From contig JBBHKE010001246.1 of NCBI GenBank assembly GCA_037447655.1, forward strand, positions 132,667-165,222: a stretch of DNA of 32,556 nt. The letters are read 5' to 3'. The translations under genes were made by a program, and so were the position numbers. The notes beneath the pieces are model-generated. The model was not told the DNA's origin, ran no database searches, and saw nothing but the letters and a program-made list of their open reading frames with translations. This document shows positions 18,901 through 32,506 of this stretch, piece after piece. Each line of letters starts with the position of its first letter. The stretch's first letter is position 1. Source of the DNA: Zygnema cylindricum. Its lineage: Eukaryota > Streptophyta > Zygnematophyceae > Zygnematales > Zygnemataceae.

Positions 18901-19320
18901 GTAACAATTTTTGTTATCGCTAACAGTTTGTGTAATTTAGGTATCCATTCGAGTTATCACTAACAGTTTGTGTAATTTAAGTAACAATTCTTGTTATCGC
19001 TAACAGTTTGTTTAATTTAGTTAACAATTATTATTATCGCTAATTGTTTGGGTAGTTTAGGTAAAAGTTATTGTTATCGCTAACTGTTTCTTTAATTTAG
19101 GTAAGAATTCTTATTATCGCTAACAATGGGTGTAATTTAGATAAAAATTACTGTTATCGCTAAGTGTTTGGTTAATTTAGGTAACAATTCTTGTTATCGC
19201 TAACTGTTTGTGTAATTTAGGTAACAATTCTTTTATCGCTAACAATTTGTGTAGTTTAAGTAACAATTTTTGTTATCGCTAACAGTTGTGTAATTTAGGT
19301 TACAATTCTTGTTATCGCTA

Positions 19321-22300
19321 ACAGTTTTTGTAATTTAGGTGACAATTCTTGTTATCGCTAACAATTTGTGTAGTTTAAGTAACAATTATTGTTATCGCTA
19401 ACAGTTTGTGTAGTTTATGTAAAAAATATTGTTATCGCTAACTGTTTGGTTAATTTAGGTAATAATTCTTGTTATCGCTAACCGTTTGTGTAATTTAGGA
19501 AGCAGTTCTTGTTATCGCTAACTATTTGTGTAATTTAGGTAACAATTCTTGTTATACCTAACAGTTTGTGTAATTTAGGTAACAATTTTTGTAATCGCTA
19601 GCAGTTTTTGTAATTTAGGTAACAATTCTTGTTATCGCTAACAATTAACGTAGTTTAAGTAACATTTTTTGTTATCGCTAACAGTTTGTGTAAGTTAGGT
19701 AACAATTCTTGTAAGCGCAAACTGTTTGTGTAATTTAGGTAATAATTCTTGTTATTGCTAACTGTTTGGTTAATTTAGGTAACAATTCCTGTTATCGCTA
19801 ACGGTTTGTGTAATTTCGGAAACAATTCTTGTTATCGCTAACTGTTTGTGTAATTTAGGTAACAATTCTTGTTATCGCTAACAGTTTGTGTAATTTAGGT
19901 CACAATTCTTGTTATCGCTAACAGTTTTTGTAATTTAGGTGACAATTCTTGTTATCGCTAACTGTTTGGTTAATTTAGGTAACAATTATTGTTATCGCTA
20001 ACCGTTTATGTAATTTATAAAACAGGTCTTGTTATCGCTAAGTGTTTGTGTAAATTAGGTAAAAATTCTTGTTATCCCTAACAGTTTGTGTAATTTAGGT
20101 AACAATTCATGTAATCGCTAACAGTTTTTGTAATTTAGGTAACATTTCTTGTTATAACTAACTGTTAGTGTAATGTAGGTTATAATTCTGGTTATAGCTA
20201 ACAATTTGTGTAGTTTAAGTAATAATTATTGTTATCGCTAACAATTTGTGTTATTTAGGTAACAATTCTTGTTATCGCTAACAGTTTGTGTAATTTAGGT
20301 AACAATTCTTGTTATCGCTAACAGTTTTTGTAATTTAGGTAACAATTTTTGTTATCGCTAACAGTTTGTGTAATTTAGGTCATAATTCTTGTTATCGCGA
20401 ACAGTTTTTGTAATTTAGGTAACAATTCTTGTTATCGCTAACAATTTTTGTAGTTTAAGTAACAATTCTTGTAAGCGGAAATAATGTGTGTAATTTAAAT
20501 AAAAATTACTGTTATCTCTAAGTGTTTGGTTAATTTAGGTAACAATTTTTGTTATCGCTAACTGTTTGTGTATTTAGGTGACAAATCTTGTTATCGCTAA
20601 CAATTTCTGTAGTTTAAATAACAATTCTTGTTATCGTTAACAGTTTGTGTAATTTAGGAAATAATTCTTGTTATCGCTAACTGTTTGGTTAATTTAGGTA
20701 ACAATTATTGTTATCGCTAACCGTTTGTGTAATTTCGAAAAAACAATTCTTGTTATCGCTAACTGTTTGTGTAATTTAGGTAACAATTCTTGTTATCGCT
20801 AACAGTTTGTGTAATTTAGGTCACAATTATTGTTATCGCTAACAGTTTTTGTAATTTAGGTAACAATTTTTGTTATCGCTAACAATTTGTGTAGTTTAAG
20901 TAATAGTTCTTGTTATCGCTAACAGTTTGTGTAAATTAGGTAACAATTCTTGTTATCGATAACTGTTTGGTTGATTTAGGTAACAATTCTTGTTATAGCT
21001 AACTGTTAGTGTAATTTAAGTTACAATTCTGGTTATAGCTAACAATTTGTGTAGTTTAAGTAACAATTATTGTTATCGCTAACGGTTTGTGAAATTTAGG
21101 AAACAATTCTTGTTATCGCTTACAGTTTGTGTAATTTAAAAAATCATTCCTTTTATCGCTAACGGTTTTTTGTAATTTAGGTAAGAATTCTTGTTATCGC
21201 TAACAGTTTGTGTAAGTTAGGTAACGATTCTTGTTATCGCTAACTGTTTGGTCAATTTAGGTCCCAATTCCTGTTATCACTAACAGTTTTTGTAATTTAG
21301 GTGACAATTTTTGTTATCGCTAATAGTTTCTGTAATTTAGGTAACAATTCTTGTAAGCGCAAACAGTGGGTGTAATTTAGATAAAAATTACTGTTATCGC
21401 TAACTGTTTGGTTAATTTAGGTAACAATTCTTGTTATCGCTAACTGTTTGTGTAATTTAGGTAACAATTCTTGTAATCGCTAACAATTTGTGTAGTTTAA
21501 GCAACAATTCTTGTTATCGCTAACAGTTTGTGTAATTAAGTTAACAATTCTTGTTATCGTTAACAGTTTGGTTAATTTAGGTAACAATTCTTGTTATCGC
21601 TAACCGTTTGTGTAATTTCGGAAACAATTCTTGTTATTGCTAACTGTTTGTGTAATTTAGGTAACAATTCTTGTTATTGCTAACAGTTTGTGTAATTTAG
21701 GTCACAATTCTTGTTATCGCTAACAGTTTTTGTAATTTAGGTGACAATTATGGTTATCGCTAACAATTTGTGTATTTTAAGTAATAATTCCTGTTATCGC
21801 TAACAGTTTTTGTAATTTAGGTGACAATTATTGTTATCGCTAATAATTTGTGTAGTTTAAGTAATAATTATTGTTATCGCTAACAGTTTGTGTAGTTTAG
21901 GTAAAAAATATTGTTATAGCTAACTGTTTAGTTAATTTAGGTAATAATTCTTGTTATCGCTAACCGTTTGTGTAATTTAGGAAGCAGTTCTTGTTATCGC
22001 TAACTGTTTGTGTAATTTAGGTAACAATTCTTGTTATACCTAACAGTTTGTGTAATTTAGGTAACAATTCCTATAATCGCTAACAGTTTTTGTAATTTAG
22101 GTAACAATTCTTGTTATCGCTAACAATTAATGTAGTTTAAGTAACAATTTTTATTATCGCTAACAGTTTGTGTAATTTAGGTAACAATTCTTGTAATTGC
22201 TAACCGTTTCCGAAACAATTCTTGCTATCGCTAATTGTTTGTGTAATTTAGGTAACAATTATTGTTATCGCTAACACTTTGTGTAATTTAGGTAACAATT

Positions 22301-24450
22301 CTTGTTATCGCTAACGGTTTTTGTAATTTAGGTAAGAATACTTGTTATCGCTAACTGTTTGTGTAAGTTAGGTAACAATTCTTGTAAGCGGAAACTACTT
22401 GTGTAATTTAGGTAATAATTCTTGTTATCGCTAACTGTTTGGTTAATTTAGGTAACAATTCTTGTTATCGCTAACCATTTGTGTAATTTCGGAAACAATT
22501 CTTGTTATCGCTAACTGTTTGTGTAATTTAGGTAACAATTTTTGTTATCGCTAACAGTTTGTGTAATTTAGGTCAGAATTCTTGTTATCGCTAACAGTTT
22601 TTGTAATTTAGTTGAAAATTCTTGTTATCGCAAACTGTTTGGTTAATTTAGGTAACAATTCTTGTTATCGCTAACCGTTGTGTGTAATTTAGATAAAAAT
22701 TACTGTTATTGCTAACTGTTTGGTTAATTTAGGTAACAATTCTTGTTATCGCTAACTGTTTGGTTAATTTAGGTTATAATTCTTGTTATCGCTAACCGTT
22801 TGTGTAATTTATGAAACAGTTCTTGTTATCCCTAACAGTTTGTGTAATTTAGGTATTAATTCCTGTAATCGCTAACTGTTTTTGTAATTTAGGTAACATT
22901 TCTTGTTATCGCTAACAATTTGCGTAGTTTAAGTAACAATTCTTGTTTCGCTAACAATTTGTGTAATTTAGGTAAGAATTCTTGTTATCGCTAACAATTT
23001 TTGTAATTTAGGTAACAATTTTTGTTATCGCTAACAATTTGTGTAGTTTAAGTAACAATTCTTGTTATCGCTAACAGTTTCTGTAATTTATGTAACAATT
23101 ATTGTAATCGCTTTGGTTAATTTAGGTAAGAATTCTTGTTACCGCTAACTGTTTCTGTAATTTAGGAAACAATTCTTGTTATCGCTTAGAGTTTGTGTAA
23201 TTTAGGTAATTATTCTTGTTATCGCTAACATTTTGTGTAATTTAGGTAACAATTCTTGTTATCGCTAACATTTTGTGTAAGTTAGGTAATAATTCCTGTA
23301 AGCACCAACAGTGTGTGTAATTTAGATAAAAATTACTGTTAACGCTAACTATTTGGTTAATTTAGGTAACAATTGTTGTTATCGCTAACCGTTTGTGTAA
23401 TTTTGGAAACAATTATTGTTATCGCTAACAGTTTGTGTAATTTAGGTAACAATTCTTGTTATCGCTAATAGTTTTTGTAATTTAGGTAACAATTCTTGTT
23501 ATCGTTAACAATTTGTGTAGTTTAAGTAACAATTCTTGTTATCACTAACTATTTGTGTAATTTAGGTAACAATTTCTGTTATCGCTAACGGTTTTTGAAA
23601 TTTAGGTAGAAATTTTTGTTATCGCTAATAGTTTTTGTAATTTCGGTGACAATTCTTGTGATCGCTAACAATTTGTGTAGTTTAATTAACAATTTTGTTA
23701 TCGCAAATAGTTTGTGTAAGTTAGGTAAAAATTCCTGTAAGCGCAAACAGTGGGTATAATTTAGATAAAAATTCTTGTTATCGCTAACTGTTTGTGTAAT
23801 TTAGGTAACAATTCTTGTTATTGCTAACAATTTGTGTAGTTTAAGTAAAAATTTTTGTTATCGCTAACAGTTTGTAAAATTTAGGTCACAATTCTTGTTA
23901 TTGCTAACAGTTCTTGTAATTTAGGTGACAATTCTTGTTATCGCTAACAATTTGTGTAGTTTAAGTAAAAATTATTGTTATCGCTAACTGTTTGGTTAAT
24001 TTAGGTAACAATTCTTGTTATCGCTAATCGTTTGTGTAATTTCGGAAACAATTCTTGCTATCGCTAACGGTCTGTGTAATTTAGGTAACAATTCATGTTA
24101 TCGCTAACGGTTTTTGTAATTGAGGTAAAAATTCTTGTTATCGCTAACAGTTTGTGTAAGTTAGGTAACAATTCTTGTAACCGCAAACTGTTTGTGTAAT
24201 TTAGGTAATAATTCTTGTAATTGCTAACAATTTGTGTAGTTTAAGTAACAATTCTTGTTTCGCAAACAGTTTGTGTAATTTAGGTTAGAATTCTTGTTAT
24301 CGTTAACAGTTTGTGTAGTTTAAGTAACAATTATTGTTATCGCTAACAGTTTGTGTAATTTATGTAACAATTATTGTTATTGTTGTGGTTAATTTACGTA
24401 ATAATTCTTGTTATCGCTAACCGTTTGTGTAATTTAGGATACAATTCTAG
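19321..24450. repeat. Satellite domain rich in GTAGTTTAAG and TTTCGGAAAC monomers
   Basis: Within the array this part is enriched for monomers with GTGTAGTTTAAG and GTGTAATTTCGGAAAC. A five-monomer cassette recurs with TAATTTCG at 19811, 20730, 21613 and 22484 (intervals 919, 883 and 871 bp), with a shorter version at 24037. The order is GGTTAATTTAGG, ACCGTTTGTGTAATTTCGG, plain unit, GGTCAC unit, TTTTTGTAATTTAGGTGAC unit. A longer copy pair is 19321-19740 and 21803-22200, offset 2,482 bp, sharing rare markers GTAAAAAATATTG, GGAAGCAGTTC and TTATACCTAAC. Confidence 0.75.
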
Positions 24451-25869
24451 TTATCGCTAATAGTTTGTGTAATTTAGGTAATTATTATTGTTATCGCTAA
24501 CAGTTTGTGTAATTTAGGTAACAATTATTGTTATCGCTAACACGTTTTGTACTTTAGGTTACAATTCTTGTTATCGCTAACAATTTGCGTAGTTTAAGTA
24601 ACAATTCTTGTTATTGTTAACAGTTTGTGTAATTTAGGAAACAATTCTTGTTATCACTAATTTTTTGTGTAATTTAGGTTACAATTCTTGTAATAGCTAA
24701 CAGTTTGTGTAATTTAGGTAACAATTACTGTTATAGCTAACAGTCTTGTAATTTAGGTAACAATTCTTATTATCGCTAACAGTTTGTGTAATTTAGGTAA
24801 CAATTCTTGTTATCGCTAACAATTTTTGTAATATGGGTAACAATTCTTGTTATCGCTAACAGTTTGTGTAATTTAGGTCACAATTATTGTTATCGCTAGC
24901 TGTTTGTGTAATTTAGGTAAAAATTCTTGTTATCGCTAACAGTTTGTGTAATTTAGGTAACAATTCTTGTTATCGCTAACTGTTTTTGTAATATAGGTAA
25001 CAGTTCTTGTTATCGTTAACAGTTTGTGTAATTCAGGTCACAATTCTTGTTATCGCTAACAGTTTCTGTAATTTAGGTAAGAATTCTTGTTATCGCTAAC
25101 AGTTTTTGTAATATAGGTAACAATTCTTGGTATCGCTAACAGTTTGTGTAATTTAGGTCACAATTCTATTTATCGCTAACAGTTTGTGTAATTTAGGAAG
25201 CAAATCTTGTTATAACTAACTGTTTGTGTAATTTAAGTAACAATTCTTGTTATCGCTAACAGTTTGTGTAATTTAGGTAACCATTCTAGTTATCACTAAC
25301 AGTTTGTGTAATTTAGGAAACAATTCTTGTTATCGCTAACACTTTTTGTAATTTAAGTAACAATTCTTGTTATCGCTACCAGTTTGTGTAATTTAGGTCA
25401 CAATTGTTGTTATCGCTAACATTTTGTGTAACTTAGGTTACAATTCTTGTTATTGCTAACAGGTTTTGTAATTTAGGTAACAATTCTTGTTATAGCTACC
25501 AGTTTGTGTAATTTAGGTCACAATTCTTGTTATCGCTAACTGTTTGTGTAATTTAAGTAACAATTATTGTTATCGCTAACAGTTTGTGTATTTTAGGTAA
25601 CAATTCTTGTTATCGATAACTGTTTTTGTAATTTAGGTAACAATTCTTGTTATCACCAACAATTTGTGTAGTTTAAGTAAAAATTCTTGTAATCGCTAAT
25701 TGTTTGTGTAATTTAGGAAGCTATTCTTGTTATAGCTAACTATTTGTGTTATTTAAGTAACAATTCTTGTTATCGCTAACAGTTTGTGTAATTTAGGTAA
25801 CCATTCTAGTTATCACTAACAGTTTGAGTAATTTAGGAAACAATTCTTGTTATCGCTAACTGTTTGTGT

Positions 25870-28800
25870 AACTTAGTTAACAATTCTTATTATCGCTAAC
25901 TGTTTGGGTAATTTAGGTAACAGGTATTGTTATCGCTAACTGTTTGTGTAATTTAGGTAACAATTTTTGTTATCGCTAATAGTTTGTGTAAATTAGGTAA
26001 CGATTCTTATTATCGCTAACAGTTTTTGTAATTTAAGTAACAATTCTTGTTATCGCTAACAGTTTGTGTAATTTAGGTAACGATTCTTGTTATCGTAAAC
26101 ATTTTGTTTAAATCAGGTAACGATTCTTATTATCGCTAACAGTTTTTGTAATTTAAGTAACAATTATTGTTATCGCTACCAGTTTGTGTAATTTAGGTCA
26201 CAATTGTTGTTATCGCTAACATTATGTGTAACTTAGGTTACAAATCTTGTCATGGCTAACAAGTTTTGTAATTTAGGTAACAATTCTTGTTATCGCTACC
26301 AGTTTGTGTAATTTAGGTCACTATTCTTGTTATCGCTAACTGTTTTTGTAATTTAAGTAACAATTCTTGTTATCGCTAACAGTTTGTGTATTTTAGGTAA
26401 CAATTCTTGTTATTGATAACTGTTTGGTTAATTTAGGTAACAATTCATGTTATCGCGAAACGTTTGTGTAATTTTGGAAACAATTCTTGGTATCGCTAAC
26501 TGTTTGTGTAATTTAGGTAACATTTGTAGTTATAGCTAACAGTTTGTGTAATTTAGGTAACACTTCTTGTTATAGATAATAGTTTTTGTAATTTAGATAA
26601 CAATTCTTGTTATCGCTTACTGTTTGGTTAATTTAAGTAACAATTCTTGTTATCGCTAACAGTTTGTGTAATTTAGGTAACATTTCTTGTAATGGCTAAC
26701 AATTTGTGTAGTTTAAGTAACAATTCTTGTTATCGCTAACAGTTTGTGTAATTTAGGCAACAATTCTTGTTATCGCTAACAGTTTTTGTAATATACGTAA
26801 CAATTCTTGTTATCGTTTACAGTTTGTGTAAGATAAGTAACAATTCTTGTAAGCGCAAACAGTTTGTGTAATTTAGGTAACAATTTTTGTTATCGCTAAT
26901 TGTTTTTAAAATTTTGGTAACAATTTTTGTTATCACTAACAATATGTGTAATTTAGGTCACAATTTTTTGTTATCGCTAACAGTTTGTGTAATTTAGGTA
27001 ACAATTCTTGTTATTACTAACAGTTTTTGTAATTTAGGGAACAATTATTGTTATCGCTAACAGTTTGTGTAATTTAGGTCACAATTCTTGTTATCCTTGA
27101 CTGTTTGTGTAATTTAGGTAACAATTCTTGTTCTCGCTAGCAGTTTTGTGTAATTTAGGTAACAATTATTGTTATCGCTAATAGTTTTTGTAATTTAGGT
27201 AACAATTCTTGTTATCGCTAACAGTTTTGTATTTTAGGTAAAAATTTGTGTTATCGCTTACTGTTTGTGTAATTTAGGTCACAATTCTTGTTACCGCTAA
27301 CAGTTTGTGTAATTTAGGTAACAATTCATGTTATCGATGACAGTTTTTGTAATATAGGTAACAATTCTTGGTATCATTAACAGTTTGTGTAATTTAGGAA
27401 ACAATTCATGTTATCGCTAGCTGTTTGTGTAACTTAGTTAACAATTCTTATTATCGCTAATTGTTTGGGTAATTTAGGTAAAAGTTATTGTTATCGCTAA
27501 CTGTTTGTGTAATTTAGGTAACAATTTTTGTTATCGCTAATAGTTTGTGTAATTTAGGTAAAATTTTTATTATCGCTAACAGTTTTTGTAATTTAAGTAA
27601 CAATTCTTGTTATCGCTAGCAGTTTGTGTAATTTAGGTAACGATTCTTGTTATCGCTAACAGTATATGTAATTTAAGTAACAATTCTTGTTATCGCTACC
27701 AGTTTGTGTAATATAGGTCACAATTCTTGTTATCGCTTACATTTTGTGTAACTTAGGTTACAATTCTTGTTATCGCTAACAATTTTTGTAATTTAGGTAA
27801 CAATTCTTGTTATCGCTACGAGTTTGTGTAACTTAGGTCACAATTCTTGTTATCGCTAAATGTTTGTGTAATTTAAGTAACAATTCTTGTTATCGCTAAC
27901 AGTTTGTGTATTTTAGGTAACAATTCTTGGTACCGCTAATTGTTTGTGTAATTTAGGTAACATTTCTAGTTATCGCTAACAGTTTGTGTAATTTAGGTAA
28001 CAATTCTTGTTATAGATAATAGTTTTTATAATTTAGATAACAATTCTTGTAATTGCTAACAATTTGTGTAGTTTAAGTAACAATTCTTGTTATCGCTAAC
28101 TGTTTTTGTAATATAGGTAACAATTCTTGTTATCGTTAACAGTTTGTGTAATTTAGGACACAATTATTTTTATCGCTAACTGTTTGTGTAATTTAGGACA
28201 TAATTATTGTTATCGCTAACTGTTTGTGTAATTTAGATTCAATTGTTGTTATCGCTAACATTTTTTGTAATTTAGGTAACAATTCTTGTTATCGCTTACA
28301 GTTTTTGAAATATAGGTAACAATTATTGTTATCGTTAATAGTTTGTGTCATTTAGGACACAATTATTGTTATCGCTAACTGTTTGTGTAATTTAGATTCA
28401 ATTGTTGTTATTGCTAATATTTTTTGTAATTTAGGTAACAATTCTTGTTATCGCTTACAGTTTGTGTAAGTTAAGTAACAATTATTGTAAGAGCAAACAG
28501 TTTGTGTAATTTAGATAACAATTCCTGTTATCGCTAACTACTTGGTTAATTTAGGTAACAATTTTTGTTATTGCTTACTGTTGTGTAATTTATGTCACAA
28601 TTTTTGTTATTGATTACTGTTTGTGAAATTTAGGTAATAATTCTTGTTATCGCTAACAGTTTGTGTAATTTAGGTAACAATTCTTGTTATCGCTAACAGT
28701 TTGTGTAATTTAGGAAACAATTATTGTTATCGCTAACAGTTTGTGTAATTTAGGTAACAATTCTTGTTATCGCTAACAGTTTGTGTAATTTAGGTAACAA

Positions 28801-29905
28801 TTCTTGTTATGGCTAGCTGTTTCTGTAATTTAGGTAACAATTTTTGTTATTACTAACTGTTTGTGTAATTTAGGTAACAATTTTTGTTATGGCTAACACT
28901 TTTGTATTTTAGGTAACAATTTTTGTTATCGCTAACAGTTTGTGTAATTTAGGTAACAATTCTTGTTATCGCTAACAGTTTGTGTAATTTAGGTAACAAT
29001 TCTTGTTATCGCTAACAGTTTTTGTAATGTAGGTAACAATTCTTGTTATCGTAAACAATTTGTGTAATTTAGGTCACAATTCTTGTTATCGCTAACAGTT
29101 TGTGTAAGTTAGGTAACAATTCTTGTTATCGCTAACAGTTTTTGTAATATAGGTAACAATTCTTGTTTTCGTTAACAGTTTGTGTAATTTAGGTAACAAT
29201 TCTTGTTATCGCTAACTGTTTTTGTAATTTAGGTAACAATCCTTGTTATCACCAACAATTTGTGTAGTTTAAGTAAAAATTCTTGTTATTGTTAACCGTT
29301 TGTGTAATTTAAGTAACAATTCTTGTTATCGCTAACAGTTTGTGTAATTTAGGTAACCATTCTAGTTATCACTAACAGTTTGTGTAATTTAGGAAACAAT
29401 TTTTGTTATCGCTAACTGTTTGTGTAACTTAGTTAACAATTCTTATTATCGCTAACTGTTTGGGTAATTTAGGTAAGAGTTATTGTTATCGCTAACTGTT
29501 TGTGTAATTTAGGTAACAATTTTTGTTATCGCTAACAGTTTGTGTAAATTAGGTAACAATTCTTATTATCGCTAACAATTTTTGTAATTTAAGTAACAAT
29601 TCTTGTTATCGCTAACAGTTTGTGTAATTTAGGTAACGATTCTTGTTATCGCTAACAGTATATGTAATTTAAGTAACAATTCTTGTTATCGCTACCAGTT
29701 TGTGTAATATAGGTCACAATTCTTGTTATCGCTTACATTTTGTGTAACTTAGGTTACAATTCTTGTTATCGCTAACAATTTTTGTAATTTAGGTAACAAT
29801 TCTTGTTATCGCTACCAGTTTGTGTAACTTAGGTCACAATTCTTGTTATCGCTAACTGTTTGTGTAATTTAAGTAACAATTCTTGTTATCGCTAACAGTT
29901 TGTGT
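25870..29905. repeat. Satellite domain with kb-scale higher-order copies
   Basis: A multi-monomer segment starts AACTTAGTTAACAATTCTTA at 25870, 27431 and 29426 (intervals 1,561 and 1,995 bp; 39 and about 50 monomers). Copies 27431-27910 and 29426-29905 share a long ordered series of rare markers: TGTTTGGGTAATTTAGG, ACAGTATATGTAATTTAAG, CTACCAGTTTGTGTAATATAGG, CGCTTACATTTTGTGTAAC and GTATTTTAGG. This shows duplication of whole blocks and not single monomers. Confidence 0.75.
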
Positions 29906-32506
29906 ATTTTAGGTAACAATTCTTGTTAATGATAACTGTTTGGTTAATTTAGGTAACAATTCATGTTATCGAGAAACGTTTGTGTAAATTTGATATTGCT
30001 AAGTGTTTTGAAAATTTTGGTAAGAGTTCTTGTTATCTCTAACAGTTTGTGTAATTTAGGTAACAATTCTTGTTATCGTTAACAGTTTGTGTTATTTAGG
30101 TAACAATTATTGTTATCGCTAGCTGTATGTGTAATTTAGGTAACAATTATTGTTATTGCTAACTGTTTGTGTAATTTAGGTAACAATTCTTGTTATCGCT
30201 AACAGTTTTGTATTTTAGGTAACAATTTTTGTTATCGCTAACTGTTTGTGTAATTTAGGTAACAATTCTTGTTATTGCTAACAGTTTGTGTAATTTAGGT
30301 AACAATTCTTGTTATCGTTAACAGTTTTTGTAACATAGTTAACAATTCTTGTTATCATTAACAGTTTGTGTAATTTAAGTCACAATTCTTGTTATCCCTA
30401 ACAGTTTGTGTAAGTTAGGTAACAATTCCTGTAAGCGCAAATAGTTTGTGTAATTTAGATAACAATTCTTGTTATCGCTAACTGTTTTTGTAATTTAGGT
30501 AACTATTCGTGTTATCACCAACAATTTGTGTAGTTTAAATAAAAATTCTTGTTATCGCTAACTGTTTGTGTAATTTAGGTAACAATTCTTGTTATCGCTA
30601 ACAGTTTGTGTAACTTAGGCAACAATTCTTGTTATCGCTAATAGTTTGTGTAACTTAGGTAACAATTCTTGTTATGATTAACAGTTTTTGTAATTTAGGT
30701 AACTATTCTTGTTATTGCTAACAGTTTGTGTAATTTAGGTCACAATTTTTTTCTCGCTAACTGTTTGTGTAACTTAGTTAACAATTCTGTTATCGCTAAC
30801 AGTTTGTGTAATTTAGGTAACAATTATTGTTATCGCTAACAATTTTTGTAATTTAGGTAACAATTCTTGTTATCGCTACCAGTTTGTGTAATTTAGGTCA
30901 CAATTCTTGTTATCTCTAACTGTTTGTGTAATTTAAGTAACAATTCTTGTTATCGCTAACAGTTTGTGTATTTTAGGTAACAATTATTGTTATTGCTAAC
31001 TGTTTGGTTAATTTAGGTAACAAATGTGTTATCGCGAACCGTTTGTGTAATTTTGGAAACAATTCTTGGTATCCCTAACTTTTTGTGTAATTTAGGTAAC
31101 ATTTCTAATTATCGCTAACAGTTTGTGTTATTTAGGTAACAATTCTTGTTATAGATAATTGTTTTTGTAATTTAGATAACAAGTCTTGTTATCGCTTACT
31201 GTTTGGTTAATTGAGGTAACAATTCTTGTTATCGCTAACTGTTTGTGTAATTTAGGAAACAATTCTTGTAATCGCTAACAATTTGTGTAGTTTAAGTAAA
31301 AATTCTTGTTATCGCTAACAGTTTGTGTAATCTAGGTAACTATTCTTGTTATTGCTAACTGTTTGGTTAATTTTGGTAAACATTCTTGTTATCGCGAATC
31401 GTTTGTGTAAATTAGGAAACAATTCTTGTTATCGCTAACTGTTTGTGTAATTTAGATTCAATTGTTGTTATCGCTAACATTTTTTGTAATTTAGGTAACA
31501 ATTCTTGTTATCTCTAACAGTTTGTGTAAGTTAGGTAACAATTCCTGTAAGCGCAAACAGTTTGTGTAATTTAGATAACTATTCTTGTTATCGCTAACTG
31601 TTTTTGTAATTTAGGTAACTATTCGTGTTATCACCAACAATTTGTGTAGTTTAAGTAAAAATTCTTATTATCGCTAACAGTTTGTGTAATTTAGGAAATA
31701 ATTCTTATTATCGCTAAGAGTTTTTGTAATTTAGGTAACAATTCTTGTTATCGCTACCAGTTTGTGTAATTTAGGTCACAATTCTTGTTATCGCTATCTG
31801 TTTGTGTATTTTAGGTATCAGTTATTCTTATCGCTAACCGTTTGTGTAATTTAGGTCACAATTCTTGTTATCGCTAACACTTTGTGTAATTTAGGTATCA
31901 ATTCTTGTTATCACTACTTGTTTCTGTAATTTATGTCACAATTCTTGTTATCGCTAACAGTTTGTGTAACTTAGGTTACAATTCTTGTTATCGCTAGCTG
32001 TTTGTGTAATTTAGTTAACAATTCTTGTTATCGCTAACTGTTTGTGTAATTTAGGTAACAATTCTTGTTATCGCTAACAATTTGTGTAAGTAAGGTCACA
32101 ATTCGTGTAAGCGCAAACAGCTTGTGTAATCTAGATAACAATTCTTATTATCCCTAACTGTTTTTGTAATTTAGGTAACTATTTGTGTTATCACCAACAA
32201 TTTGTGTAGTTGAAGTAAAAATTATTGTTATCACTAACAGTTTGTGTTATTTAGGAAACAATTCTTATTATCGCTAACTGTTTGTGTAATTTAGGTAACA
32301 AATCTTGTTATCGCTAAGAGTTTGTGTAACTTAGGTTAGAATTGTTGTTATCGCTAACAGTTTTTGTTATTTAGGTAACAGTTCTTGTTATCGCTAACAG
32401 TTTGTGTAATTTAGGTCACAATTCTTGTTATCGCTAACTGTTTGTGTAACTTAGGTAACAATTCTTGTTATCGCTAACAGTTTTGGTAATTTAGGTAACA
32501 ATTCTG

